NCBI GenBank assembly: GCA_046347625.1
Contig: JAXMFU010000004.1
Location: 124,001-188,000 of the forward strand
Source of the DNA: CAIMUS01 sp046347625
GTDB taxonomy: Bacteria > Pseudomonadota > Gammaproteobacteria > Competibacterales > Competibacteraceae
Direction of reading: 5' to 3'
DNA length: 64,000 nucleotides
Positions 37,101 through 46,425 of this stretch are shown here, piece after piece. A program made the translations under genes and the position numbers. The notes under the pieces were generated by a model. That model was not told the DNA's origin, searched no databases, and saw only the letters and a program-made list of their open reading frames with translations. Positions within the stretch are counted from its first letter, which is position 1, and each line of letters begins with the position of its first letter.

Positions 37101-40100
37101 GGCTATAAGCGACCAGCCCGGCTGAGGCGAGCAATTCGGCGCAACGGCGCTCGATGGGTGCTTGCAGCGTTGCCGGTGCCGGCAGATAATCCGGTATCCC
37201 GCCATACCGAGGTTGGGATTGCCAGAGGGCTTCGTATAGCCAGTTTTCCGGGGTATGGCTTTTGGCTTGGCTCTGCACCCAGTAGCGTTGGCGTTGGAAA
37301 GGGTAGGTCGGTAAAGCCACCCGCCGGCGGGCATAGGGGCGCTCGAAACCGACCCAGTCGATGGGAACACCGTACCGATAAAGCTCTCCCAGGCTGCATA
37401 ATAGTTGTTGCCAATCGTCCTGATTCGGGCTCAAGCTGGGCAGCCACAGACCGTCGTCATCGGGCCGGCACTGGCGCCCCATTGCCAGCAGTACAGGCTT
37501 GGGGCCGATCTCCACAAAGGTATCCACCTTCCGGCGGTGCAAGCTGTTCATGCCGTCCGCAAAGCGGATGGCCTGGCGCACATGACGGCACCAGTAATCG
37601 GCCGTGGTGACCTCCGCGGCGGTAGCCGGCTCACCGGTAACGTTCGAGATCAGCTGGCGCTGTGGCGGGGCATACCGCACCCGGCGCGCGACCCGCTCGA
37701 ACGCCGGTAATATTGGCTCCATCAAGGGGGAGTGAAAGGCATGGGAAACCGCCAGCCGGGTCGTTTTAAGACCGGCAGCCTCCAGCTCGGCGCAAACCGC
37801 CCGCAGGACGTCGCCCTGACCGGCGATCACCGTGCTCTGCGGACCGTTGACGGCGGCAATGCTGAGCTGTCGTCGGTAGGGCAAAAGCCGTTCGACAAGC
37901 GCTGCCTCTTCCGCTACGACGGCGACCATTTCGCCCCCCGGTGGCAGGGACTGCATCAGGCGTCCCCGTTCGGCAATCAGCTTAAGACCCTCTTCCAGGC
38001 TGAAGACACCGGCCACACAAGCCGCCACGTATTCTCCCACACTGTGCCCCATCAGCAGCTCGGGTTCGATGCCCCAGGACAGCCACACTTGTGCCAGCGC
38101 ATATTCCAGGGCGAACAGGGCCGGTTGAGTGTAAGCCGTCTGCTGGATGAGCGCTGGGTCGGCCTGCCCTGGGTTCAGGGCCGGAAACATCACCGCCAGC
38201 AAGGGTTCGGTCAGGCAGGGGCGCAGAATCTCGGCGCAGCGCTCGATGGTTTCGCGGAACACAGGGTGGGTTTGGTACAGCGTCTGTCCCATGCCGGCGT
38301 ATTGCGCACCCTGCCCGGTAAACAGAAAGGCGATGGTCCGGGTGGACGGTTGCGCTTGCCGCGCACCCTGCCCCGAATCCACAAACTGTTCCAATTGCTG
38401 CCGCAGTTCCCCCGGCGATGCGGCAATGACCGCCAGACGATGCTCGAAGTGCCGGCGTCCTGTGTTGGCGGTGAAGCCGATATCGGCCAGGGAGGCATCT
38501 GGTTCGGCGGCCAGGTAGGCTATATAACGTTGCGCCAGTTCCTGTAGGACTTTGGGAGTTTTTGCAGACAGGGTCAGCAAGTGGCGACTGCGGTCGACGG
38601 CGGTGCGAGGGTATGCCGGCGGCGGCGCTTCTTCCAGCACCACATGGCAATTCGTGCCACCCATACCGAAAGCACTGACGCCAGCGCGGCGCGGTGTTCC
38701 GTCGGCACTCTGCTGCCACTCGGTAAGCGTCGTGTTGACATAGAACGGGGTCCGGTCGAAGTCGATTTTAGGGTTGGCCTGGTGAAAGTGCAGGCTGGGG
38801 GGAATTTGTTTATGGTTGAGCGCCAAGGCGGTTTTGATCAAGCCGGCAATACCGGCGGCTTCGTCCAGGTGTCCCAGGTTGGTCTTTACCGAGCCGATAG
38901 CACACTGTTTGGGTGGTAAGGTCTGTTGCTTGGTGCTGAGATAAAAAGCCTGCGTCAGTGCCGTGAGTTCAATCGGATCGCCCAGGGCGGTTGCCGTGCC
39001 ATGAGTTTCCACATAGCTTACCGTACCGGCATCGATAGCGGCGCTGGCCAGGGCTCTGGCGATCACTGCCGTCTGTCCTTCCACGCCGGGCGCGGTGTAG
39101 CCGATCTTCGACGCACCGTCGTTATTCATGGCCGATCCCTTGATGACGGTAATGATAGTATCGCCATCCGCGATGGCGGCATCGAGCCCTTTCAAGACCA
39201 CGAGGCCGACCCCATTCCCGAACAAAGTCCCCTGCGCCTGCGCATCGAAGGCTCGGCAATGCCCATCGGGGGAGTTGATCATATCCTCTTGATATCGGTA
39301 TCCGACCTTCTGCGGGACGACGATGGTGGCCCCGCCGGCCAGTGCTATATCGCAGTCACCATTCAGCAGGCTCTGACAAGCCATGTGGACCGTGACCAGC
39401 GAGGTGGAGCAGGCGGTTTGGATAGCGACGCTGGGACCGGTCAGGTTGAGTTTGTACGAGAGGCGGGTGGGATAGTAATTGCGGTCATTGCCGAGTTTGG
39501 CCTGAAACGCTTCGCTTTCCAGAAACGGGCGCTTGGAGGAAAAGCCCAGATAGGGAGCGACATTATTGATCAGGTAGGTGCTGATCCCTGTACCGATATA
39601 AACGCCTACCGAACCGGGATAAGCGCTCGGATTGTAGCCCGCATTCTCCAGGGCATCCCAGGCGCATTCCAACAGCAGACGCTGCTGCGGGTCGGTCAGT
39701 TCGGCTTCCCTGGCGCTGTAACCGAAGAAGGTGGCATCGAACCGGTCGATATCCGGTAATACCGAACCGGCTTTGACGTAATCGGGGTAGTTCCACAGCT
39801 CCGGATCCTCCAGTTCGAGTTCGGCATCCTTGAAAAAGGTGATGGATTCCACCCCGTCGCGCAGGTTTTGCCAGAAGGCTTCGATAGTATTTGCACCCGG
39901 AAAACGGCAGGCCATTCCGATGATAGCCATCGCGGATTCCGTCGCCCGGCGATGCGGCTTCACGAGCGCTTTGCGCTTTTCCGACCGGTCGGTTTCGTCA
40001 TGGGCGGGCGCTGTAAGCTGCTGGGCCAGGGCTTGGATTGTCGGGTATTGGAATAAGGTAACCAGGGACAGGCGGTCGCCGAAAATCGGCGCCAGTTTTT

Positions 40101-43100
40101 GGTGCGCCTGAACCAACAGCAGGGAATTTCCCCCTAACTCGAAAAAGGTGGCGCCGGTGTCCACCGGCCCTGTCCGCAGCAACTCCTGCCAGACCCCGGC
40201 GATCTGCCGCTCGATGTCCGAGGCGGGCATAGCCTGAGTTGCAACGGCTGCCGGCTGTAACGTTTCCGGAGCCGGCAGCCCACGGCGATCGACTTTGCCG
40301 CTCGGGGTCAGCGGCATTCGCTCCAGCGTGACCAGGAGAGCCGGCACCATATAGTCCGGCAGCGCCTCGCGCAGATAACGGCGCAGGTCCGGCAAGGCAG
40401 CCCGAGAAGTCGGGACGATATAAGCGACCAGCCGACCGGTAGCCGCTTCATCCAGCTTGACGGCGCAGGCGCAGACCGCGGGATGTTTCGCCAGTACGGC
40501 TTCGATTTCCCCCAGTTCGACGCGGAAACCCCGAATTTTGACCCGCTGGTCCAGGCGCCCCAGATGCTCGATGGCACCGTCCGGCCGGTAGCGGGCCCGA
40601 TCGCCGGTTTTGTAGAGATGACCCGCCGCGATGGGATTCGGTACGAAGTGTTCCAGCGTCAGTGCCGGGTCGAGATAGCCCCGTGCCAAACCCTCGCCCC
40701 CGACATATAATTCTCCCGCCACGCCGGTGGGAACCGGCTGGCCGAATGCGTCCAGGATATAAAGTTGCAGATTATCGATCGGGCGACCGATGGCCGGCAA
40801 TGCCGGCCATTGGTTCGGATCTCCCATGAGGGTAAAGGTTGCCACGTCTTGGACTTCCGTGCCGCCGTAGTGATTGTGGAGCATGGCGCCGGTCCGTGCG
40901 AAGAACCTGGCAATGGCAGGGGTGATTTGCAGCTGTTCGCCCGCCGTCATCACTTCGCGCAGCCTACTTGGCGCCGGCCTCCCCTCCGCCGCCGTGGCCA
41001 GCTGTTGCAGCGCGACAAAAGGCAGGTAAAGTTTTTCGATCCCTTGTTCGCCGATAAAGTCCAGCAGCGCCATCGGATTGCGTCGCACTTCCTCGGCAAC
41101 CAGCACCAGGGTGCCACCCGAACACCAGGTGGCAAAGATTTCATGGACGGAAATATCGAAGCCGATGGGGGAGAATTGCAGCATTCTAACGCCAGGCCCG
41201 ACCCGTCGATTTCGCCGATGCCAGTTGATCAGATTGGCAAGCGCTCGGTGCTCCATGGCGATGCCCTTTGGCCGCCCGGTCGAACCGGAGGTGTAGATAA
41301 CGTAGGCCAAATGCTCGACGCCCAGCGGGGTCGGCGGGTTGGCGGTGGATTCCTGAGTCGGCCACACTGCCTCCAGGCAGAGCGTTTCACAATCGGTTTC
41401 GGCCAGTCGGGGGATGGCTTTTAATCGGGCCTCCGTGGTGAGCAGCACACGGGCGGTGGAATCGGAGAGCATATACAGCAGGCGCTCGCTGGGATAAGCC
41501 GGATCCAACGGCAGGTACGCACCGCCGGCCTTGAGAGTGCCCAGAATGGCTATCATCAGTTCCGGCGAACGCTCCAGGCAAATGCCCACGAGTTGTTCCG
41601 GGCCGACTCCGCGCCGCCGTAAATAGTGCGCCAGTTGATTGGCACGGGCGTTGAGTTCCCAGTAGGTCAACGGCTTGTTCTCGAAGAGGACGGCAACGGC
41701 CTCCGGGGTACGGGTAACCTGGTCTTCGACCAGCCGGTGGATCGGCAGGCGCGGATAGTCGGTTTGCGTCCGATTCCACACCTTAAGCAATTGATCACGT
41801 TCTGCGTCGGTTAATAGCGGGAGCGAACCGATGGGCTGTTCGGGATTCGCCGCCACCCGTTCGAGCAGCTGCCGGCAGTGCCCGAGCAGGCGGCCGATGG
41901 TAGCTGGGTCAAACAGGTCGGTATTGTATTCCCAGGTCCAACTCAGTCCTTGTGCCGTCTCTTTGACCGATACCGCCCAATCGTAGGGTACGGCGTCACT
42001 TTCCACGTCCAGCGGGGTCAGAGTCAACCCACCCATCTCGAAGGCCGGCAGCAGTCTCTGGGTCCAGGCCCGCGGCGCTGCATTGCGCATGACAAAGAGC
42101 ACTTGAAACAGGGGCGACACGCTCATCTCGCGCGCCAGATTGAGTTCGGTGACCAGGTGCTGGAAGGGGCAATGCCGATTCGCTTCGGCTTGCTCGACAA
42201 TCGCCTGCACGCGCGCCAACAGCGCTAGAAAGCTGCACTCGCCTGCCATCTCGGTGCGTAGCACTACCGGGTTGCCAAAGTAGCCGATAAGCCCATCCCA
42301 TTCGGGTCGATAGCGTCCCGACGTGGGCACACCGACACTGATGTCCGCCTGGCCGGTGTAGCGATAAAGCAAAGCTTTGAACGCCGCCAGCAGGGTGACG
42401 AAGAGCGGCACCTTGGCCCGGCGGCTCAGCCGGGTAAGTTTTTCTACCAGCGGCGGGGCAAGCGTGAACGCTTGGCTGGCGCCAGCGTAAGTCTGCAGTG
42501 CAGGGCGTGGCCGGTCGGTGGGCAGTTGCAACACCACCGGATTTTCCCCCAACTGTTGTTTCCAGTAATCGAGTTGTGGCAGCAGCGCCGCCGCTGTCAG
42601 CTCCGTCCGTTGCCAGCGTGCAAAATCCTGATATTGCAGCGACAGTGCCGGCAAGGGTGAAGGACGGCCGGTGCCCAGCGCGGTGTAAAGCGTGGTGGTC
42701 TCCTGGAAAAACAAGCCCAGCGACCAATCGCCATCACCGATGATATGGTGCATACAGAGCACCAAAATCTGCCGGCAATCCGACAGCTGCAACAGACCCA
42801 CGCGCCAAGGCGGCGCCTGGGTCAAATCGAAGGGCTGCTGGACCAGCCGGGTAGCCAGGCGGCGTACTTCCGCGTCTTGCTCGCCCGCCGGTCGGTCGCG
42901 CAGATCGGTCACCGGCAAGGTGAGTTTCCAGGGTGGGCCGATTACCTGCTGCGGCTGCCCTTCAACCAGCGCAAAGCAGGTGCGCAGAATTTCATGGCGC
43001 TCGATCAAGGCTGCAATGCTTTGTTCCAGCAAGGCCACGTCCAGAGGGCCACTGACCTCCACCGCCCCCCGGATATGGGTGGCCGCGTTGCCGGGGACGA

Positions 43101-43203
43101 GTTGATGGAGCAACCACATGCGCTCCTGCTCGAACGACAGCGGCGCCAGCCTGTCTTCGGCGGAACTCGGTGTAAGGTTAAGTATTCCATGATATTCGCC
43201 CAT
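34192..43203 (-). CDS. Hybrid NRPS-PKS: C-A-PCP-KS-AT-cMT-KR-ACP
   Basis: About 3003 residues from ATG 43203, chosen because GAGG lies seven bases upstream and just after the aminotransferase stop; a start at 43230 overlaps that gene. C: HHIIGDGDW (about 153). A: YTSGSTGRPKG (about 636), with the unusual YGGTE in place of YGPTE. By alignment to GrsA I read the pocket as D-I-H-Y-M-A-H-D-V-K; I do not assign a substrate. PCP: GGNSLLL (about 1024). KS: TACSTSLVT (about 1265). AT: GHSVGEY (about 1719) with HAFH, malonyl type. cMT: LELGAGTGGTT (about 2201), so an alpha-methyl branch is expected. KR: GGLGGLG (about 2620) with LDD. ACP: GMDSLTS (about 2917). It ends in docking helices (LSEAQAEALLLQELAHL). 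Confidence 0.94.
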   Translation of the reverse strand: MGEYHGILNLTPSSAEDRLAPLSFEQERMWLLHQLVPGNAATHIRGAVEVSGPLDVALLEQSIAALIERHEILRTCFALVEGQPQQVIGPPWKLTLPVTDLRDRPAGEQDAEVRRLATRLVQQPFDLTQAPPWRVGLLQLSDCRQILVLCMHHIIGDGDWSLGLFFQETTTLYTALGTGRPSPLPALSLQYQDFARWQRTELTAAALLPQLDYWKQQLGENPVVLQLPTDRPRPALQTYAGASQAFTLAPPLVEKLTRLSRRAKVPLFVTLLAAFKALLYRYTGQADISVGVPTSGRYRPEWDGLIGYFGNPVVLRTEMAGECSFLALLARVQAIVEQAEANRHCPFQHLVTELNLAREMSVSPLFQVLFVMRNAAPRAWTQRLLPAFEMGGLTLTPLDVESDAVPYDWAVSVKETAQGLSWTWEYNTDLFDPATIGRLLGHCRQLLERVAANPEQPIGSLPLLTDAERDQLLKVWNRTQTDYPRLPIHRLVEDQVTRTPEAVAVLFENKPLTYWELNARANQLAHYLRRRGVGPEQLVGICLERSPELMIAILGTLKAGGAYLPLDPAYPSERLLYMLSDSTARVLLTTEARLKAIPRLAETDCETLCLEAVWPTQESTANPPTPLGVEHLAYVIYTSGSTGRPKGIAMEHRALANLINWHRRNRRVGPGVRMLQFSPIGFDISVHEIFATWCSGGTLVLVAEEVRRNPMALLDFIGEQGIEKLYLPFVALQQLATAAEGRPAPSRLREVMTAGEQLQITPAIARFFARTGAMLHNHYGGTEVQDVATFTLMGDPNQWPALPAIGRPIDNLQLYILDAFGQPVPTGVAGELYVGGEGLARGYLDPALTLEHFVPNPIAAGHLYKTGDRARYRPDGAIEHLGRLDQRVKIRGFRVELGEIEAVLAKHPAVCACAVKLDEAATGRLVAYIVPTSRAALPDLRRYLREALPDYMVPALLVTLERMPLTPSGKVDRRGLPAPETLQPAAVATQAMPASDIERQIAGVWQELLRTGPVDTGATFFELGGNSLLLVQAHQKLAPIFGDRLSLVTLFQYPTIQALAQQLTAPAHDETDRSEKRKALVKPHRRATESAMAIIGMACRFPGANTIEAFWQNLRDGVESITFFKDAELELEDPELWNYPDYVKAGSVLPDIDRFDATFFGYSAREAELTDPQQRLLLECAWDALENAGYNPSAYPGSVGVYIGTGISTYLINNVAPYLGFSSKRPFLESEAFQAKLGNDRNYYPTRLSYKLNLTGPSVAIQTACSTSLVTVHMACQSLLNGDCDIALAGGATIVVPQKVGYRYQEDMINSPDGHCRAFDAQAQGTLFGNGVGLVVLKGLDAAIADGDTIITVIKGSAMNNDGASKIGYTAPGVEGQTAVIARALASAAIDAGTVSYVETHGTATALGDPIELTALTQAFYLSTKQQTLPPKQCAIGSVKTNLGHLDEAAGIAGLIKTALALNHKQIPPSLHFHQANPKIDFDRTPFYVNTTLTEWQQSADGTPRRAGVSAFGMGGTNCHVVLEEAPPPAYPRTAVDRSRHLLTLSAKTPKVLQELAQRYIAYLAAEPDASLADIGFTANTGRRHFEHRLAVIAASPGELRQQLEQFVDSGQGARQAQPSTRTIAFLFTGQGAQYAGMGQTLYQTHPVFRETIERCAEILRPCLTEPLLAVMFPALNPGQADPALIQQTAYTQPALFALEYALAQVWLSWGIEPELLMGHSVGEYVAACVAGVFSLEEGLKLIAERGRLMQSLPPGGEMVAVVAEEAALVERLLPYRRQLSIAAVNGPQSTVIAGQGDVLRAVCAELEAAGLKTTRLAVSHAFHSPLMEPILPAFERVARRVRYAPPQRQLISNVTGEPATAAEVTTADYWCRHVRQAIRFADGMNSLHRRKVDTFVEIGPKPVLLAMGRQCRPDDDGLWLPSLSPNQDDWQQLLCSLGELYRYGVPIDWVGFERPYARRRVALPTYPFQRQRYWVQSQAKSHTPENWLYEALWQSQPRYGGIPDYLPAPATLQAPIERRCAELLASAGLVAYSQAQAQLEACSIAYVLNAFTTMGWSMQSGERFASAQKAAELGVARQHLPLLDRLLALLANAGFLHARGEYWEVRSCPAAQDPQTLIRSIDCPQAAAEVTLLARCGPQLPQVLRGTCDPIQVLFPAGDTATLAQYYRGAPILRIAHTLVQQAVLAALEQLPPGRGWRILELGAGTGGTTAYLLPHLPAQQTEYTFTDVSTFFIVKAQETYRDYPFVRYAILDLEQEPQTQGFEAGRYDLIVAADVLHATADLRRTLTHVRRLLAPNGLLVLMEDTAPLAWVDLTFGLTEGWWRFTDYDRRSSHPLLPPAGWQTLLAETGFADIAMTSIGEAKEPGLTLPREAVIIARAEATSAVDHSSDHKAGHWLILADAGEQFGKRLADWLHARNAPCTLAFAGAAFRAVSHDTFELDPASPTDFQRLLRTLPAVDSIVHCWSLDGQESDASPVCSETLRQAMLNSCGSTLHLVQTLLKEYAVAPRLWLVTRGAQAVDGQSVNQVMQAPLWGLGKSITLEHPQLHCVCLDLDPQATAEEVHTVGAEMFSSLPPERLEDQVGFRNQCRYVARLAQPQWRQPPAPTPLQLKPEGSYLITGGLGGLGLRVARFLVERGARYISLLGRSEPTPSACEQIRALEHAGARVAIRRADVADREQLAQALAAIESFAPPWRGIIHAAGSLDDGVIQQQSWARFENVIAPKVYGAWNLHLLTRHYPLDFFVLFSSSSALLGTAGQANHVAANTFLDALAWYRRRQGLPALSINWGPWSEIGATARRQLEERLQQRGEGSMTPEQGVHFLERLLLEQPVQVGVMPMDWPRFLQQVRSPFFAAFSAAPSLSATSEPESTFRQQLDAAPKEKRPALLAAHLESQVIQALGRNPAEPLEATLGLFELGMDSLTSIELRNRLSRSLNCALPVTLAFDYPTLAALLDYLSRKLFSTPPERQAEKPETPAAPAVHQLSEAQAEALLLQELAHLNF

Positions 43204-43205
43204 GG

Positions 43206-44270
43206 CTATACCTCGATTTTCAAGGTCCAACCCCGGACATCAGGCACGCCTCCAACCTGAATAGCCGTCAATGCCTGGCGCAAGCACTTGGTCACCGGAC
43301 CCATCCGGCCGTTGTCGATCAAATACTCTTTACCTTGGTAGGCCAACTTGCCTAACGGGGCAATAACAGCCGCCGTTCCTGTGCCAAACGCTTCCGTAAT
43401 CTCCCCTGACTGAATGCAAGCCAATAAGTCATCGACATCCATGGTTGCTTCACTCACCGTGTATCCTAAATCGGGTGCCAGTTGCAACACAGAATCACGG
43501 GTGATGCCGGGCAGAATACTGCCGGTCAGGGCGGGAGTAACAATATGTTTACCGTTGTAAACGGCGGCAAAATTCATGGTCCCCACTTCTTCGATATACC
43601 TGCCGTGTATTGCATCCAGCCAGAGAACCTGAGCATAGCCTTGTCTCTTTACGGCTTCACTCACGTATAGGCTCGCCGCATAATTGCCGGCCACTTTTAC
43701 CTCCCCTGTCCCGCCCACACAGGCCCGGCGATATTCATCGGAAATGTAAACCGCAAGAGGCGTCATCTCATCCGCGGAAGCCACCAGGGGGCACGCGATG
43801 ATGAAGTGCAAATAGGTTTTGCTGGCACAAACCCCCAAAGCCGCGTCGGTGGCAACCATGCAAGGGCGAAGGTACAGGCTCGATCCCGGTGTATCGGGGA
43901 GCCAGTGGTGTTCGAGTTCAATCAGCTTGGCCAAAGCCGCCAGATGCTCTTCTTCCGCGACCATCGGCATGGCGACCCGCTGGGCCGAGCGGTTAAAGCG
44001 CTTCACGTGGTCCCATGGACGAAACAGGTTGACATGACCATCCGGGCGGCGGAATGCCTTACAGCCTTCGAATATCGCTTGGCCGTAGTGAAAGACAGCG
44101 GTCGCCGGCGTCAGGAAAAAAGCACTGTAGGGACCAATGGTGGCATCCTGCCAGCCACTGTCGGCGGTATAACGTTGGGAAAACATGCGTTGGGTAAATA
44201 CATCGCCAATTTGAGAGATCTCGAACTGCGGTTGCTTTGCCTCAGCCAAAGGCAAAATGGTTAAATTCAC
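43206..44270 (-). CDS. Branched-chain-type amino acid aminotransferase (fold IV, PLP)
   Basis: A full-length BCAT/IlvE-like protein. GTG 44270 is preferred as start because AGGAG lies eight bases upstream; the longer frame begins at TTG 44291. Family marks: FHYGQAIFEGCKAFRR (about 60-75), SLYLRPCMVATD, the PLP lysine in GEVKVAGNYAAS (about 193), RYIEEVGTMNF, and FGTGTAAVIAPLG for the cofactor phosphate. It interconverts alpha-keto acids and amino acids with glutamate. Between two MrsA-like methyltransferases and an NRPS, its likely role is to deaminate a precursor and re-aminate the beta-methylated keto acid, as MrsB does for 3-methylarginine and IlvE for 3-methylglutamate. The substrate is unknown. 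Confidence 0.92.
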   Translation of the reverse strand: MNLTILPLAEAKQPQFEISQIGDVFTQRMFSQRYTADSGWQDATIGPYSAFFLTPATAVFHYGQAIFEGCKAFRRPDGHVNLFRPWDHVKRFNRSAQRVAMPMVAEEEHLAALAKLIELEHHWLPDTPGSSLYLRPCMVATDAALGVCASKTYLHFIIACPLVASADEMTPLAVYISDEYRRACVGGTGEVKVAGNYAASLYVSEAVKRQGYAQVLWLDAIHGRYIEEVGTMNFAAVYNGKHIVTPALTGSILPGITRDSVLQLAPDLGYTVSEATMDVDDLLACIQSGEITEAFGTGTAAVIAPLGKLAYQGKEYLIDNGRMGPVTKCLRQALTAIQVGGVPDVRGWTLKIEV

Positions 44271-44287
44271 GAGTTCCACTCCTATTG

Positions 44288-45331
44288 TCAAGACGATTTC
44301 CTATGTAATAGATAGCAAGGTAACCAACCGGTGGAATCGATACTTTCTTTGGCCCGAATTTCCAACCCACATTCAGCAAACAGGGTTTCCCAGAAAATAG
44401 CCGGCATTACGCGCTGGTCGATAAAACCATGCAATAAAAAATAAAGATTATAGAAAGCAAGTCCATAGTCATGTTGCAAGAACTCGGGGGCATCGCGCTG
44501 ATCATCGATCTCCATGACGATAAGATTCAAATTAGGAAAGCGATCGATAAATTGGGTGATGAATTGCTTTATCCCTTCTCTCCCTTCATGAGGGAGGAGT
44601 TCATGCAATATATAGCCGAGAATCAGGAGATTGGGTGCATAATCTGCGTTTGAACGTAAGAACTCCGCAGTAGAACGAGGGATGATTTGAATTCGATCCT
44701 GCAAATTCTTGGCACGAACCAACGTGCGTGCGGCTTCGCAACTTTCCTGGCTCGGCTCGACCCCATAGGCGTATTCAATTTCCGGCATGGCCTCACAAAG
44801 ATCCACCAGATAACTGCCGTTGCCACAGCCAATGTCGAGCAGGCGAAAACGAGGTTCCGGGACGTGAGCCAGCAATTTGCGCAAGATCGGGGGCGTATCG
44901 TAGCGTGCATTGCTGCTGCTACCGATGCTGACTTTGGTCCAGTTGCGGGTAGCCCAGCCTGAATTTTTCTTAAGCTTCTCACCGATTTGCAAAAAGGTTT
45001 CGGCATACCCACCAATCAAAAACGTATAGATCGGATGATAATGGCGGAACGCCCGACCCTTGGTGCTAAGGCCGAACAGTGCCCCAGTTTGGCTGATAAA
45101 CCCTTCATTACGCAAGTATTTGAGAAATTCTTCGAGGCGCTGGGGATCGAAGCCGTGGCGCTCGGCCAGCGCGGGTATCGAACAGGGACCCTGTTCCAAC
45201 AGGTCGTCCAAAAGACCGGTATCGACGAGATGATAAAGATTGGTTGCCAAGGCAAAGTAGCGAATCGGCTGGAATGCCTCGATCATCTCGGATTCGGACG
45301 GTACGTAGTCCGGTACCGTTTTATCGATCAT
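44288..45331 (-). CDS. MrsA-like alpha-keto acid C-methyltransferase, copy 2
   Basis: A 347-residue SAM methyltransferase with an N-terminal helical and winged-helix part (IRYFALATNLYHLVDTGLLDDL, then FLKYLRNEGFISQ) and a class I Rossmann domain with LLDIGCGNGSYL (about residues 167-178). The blocks GGYAETFLQIGEKL, GWATRNW, IGSSSNARYD, VMEIDDQ and the ending DSTGWLPCYLLHR match 2-ketoarginine methyltransferase MrsA as I remember it. MrsA methylates C3 of 5-guanidino-2-oxopentanoate. The start overlaps the stop of the first copy (ATGA). It lies directly before the aminotransferase gene. Actual keto acid substrate is not predictable from sequence alone. Confidence 0.85.
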   Translation of the reverse strand: MIDKTVPDYVPSESEMIEAFQPIRYFALATNLYHLVDTGLLDDLLEQGPCSIPALAERHGFDPQRLEEFLKYLRNEGFISQTGALFGLSTKGRAFRHYHPIYTFLIGGYAETFLQIGEKLKKNSGWATRNWTKVSIGSSSNARYDTPPILRKLLAHVPEPRFRLLDIGCGNGSYLVDLCEAMPEIEYAYGVEPSQESCEAARTLVRAKNLQDRIQIIPRSTAEFLRSNADYAPNLLILGYILHELLPHEGREGIKQFITQFIDRFPNLNLIVMEIDDQRDAPEFLQHDYGLAFYNLYFLLHGFIDQRVMPAIFWETLFAECGLEIRAKESIDSTGWLPCYLLHRKSS

Positions 45332-46380
45332 GAGCTTAGCTCTGCTGAGTAGCGCCGCAGCAAATACACGGGAATCAAGCGGGTTGAATCGATGGTTTCC
45401 TTGGCCAAGATCGCCAGCTTACAGTCGGCAAACAGCGCCTCCCAAAACGCGGCTGTCTCCAACCGTTGGTTCGTGAAAGCATGAATCAGGTAATAAGGAT
45501 TATAGAATCCAAGGGCATAACCATGCTGCATAATGGGTGAATCCCATTGCCTGTCCACTTCCATGACAATGAGATAGAGTTTGGGAAAGCGGTCGGTCAA
45601 TCGAGTGAGAAATTCAATCACCCCTTCTCTACCTTCCTGACCCAGAATTTCCTGGATCACGTAGCCAAGGATCAGCAGGTGAGGGTCGTCAGCGATGTCC
45701 GACTGCAAGAATTCGGATGAGGAACTGTTGACAACCCGGATCTTGTCTTCCAACCCCCTGGACCGGATCAAGGCGCGCGCCGCCTCGCAACTTTCCGGGT
45801 CCGGTTCGACTCCGTAGGCTGCTTCGATCTGCGGCAGCGCTTCGCAGAGATCGGCCAGATCGCGGCCCTGACCACAACCGATATCCAGCAGGCGTAAACA
45901 GTCACCAGGAATTCGGGCGATCAATTTGTGCAGAATCGGCGGCGTATCGTAACGCGCCATGCCACTTGACCCGACACCTACCTTCTCCAGATTGCGCGTC
46001 GCCCAGCCCGAGTTTTCCCGAAGCTTCTCTCCAATTTGCAGGAAGGTCTCGGCATAGCCACCTACAAAGAAGGTGTAATAAGGCTGATCGTGGCGTAATG
46101 CCTGCCCCTTGTCGCTGAGTCCGAACAACTCTCCGGCTTGTTCGAGAATCCCTTCCGTCCGCAGATACTTGAAAAACGCAGTCAGCTTATCGATATCACA
46201 ATGATGGCGACGGGCGATGTTCTCAACTGAGTCCGGCCCCTGCGTCATTAAATCATCGAACAGACCGGTATCGAACAGGTGATAGAGATTGATACTTAGG
46301 ACAAAGGTACGCAGGGGTTGTAATCCCTGAATGACATCCTCTTCCGTAGGTATATAATCGGGCATTGCTTTCGTCGTCAT
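45328..46380 (-). CDS. MrsA-like alpha-keto acid C-methyltransferase, copy 1
   Basis: A paralogue of the next gene, of the same length and sharing most blocks (LRTFVLSINLYHLFDTGLFDDL, GGYAETFLQIGEKL, GWATRN, LLDIGCGQGRDL at about 165, VMEVDRQW). ATG 46380 is chosen over 46386 because AGAGGA sits five bases before it. The two copies differ throughout, so the duplication is old. Differences near the motif end (EVDRQWDSP against EIDDQRDAP) and GCGQGRDL against GCGNGSYL suggest that they may act on different keto acids or successively on one. With the aminotransferase they form a precursor-supply cassette for beta-methyl amino acids. Confidence 0.85.
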   Translation of the reverse strand: MTTKAMPDYIPTEEDVIQGLQPLRTFVLSINLYHLFDTGLFDDLMTQGPDSVENIARRHHCDIDKLTAFFKYLRTEGILEQAGELFGLSDKGQALRHDQPYYTFFVGGYAETFLQIGEKLRENSGWATRNLEKVGVGSSGMARYDTPPILHKLIARIPGDCLRLLDIGCGQGRDLADLCEALPQIEAAYGVEPDPESCEAARALIRSRGLEDKIRVVNSSSSEFLQSDIADDPHLLILGYVIQEILGQEGREGVIEFLTRLTDRFPKLYLIVMEVDRQWDSPIMQHGYALGFYNPYYLIHAFTNQRLETAAFWEALFADCKLAILAKETIDSTRLIPVYLLRRYSAELSS

Positions 46381-46425
46381 GACCATCCTCTGTTAGGCGC
46401 GTATGGGGTTATGGAGCCCTGCAAG

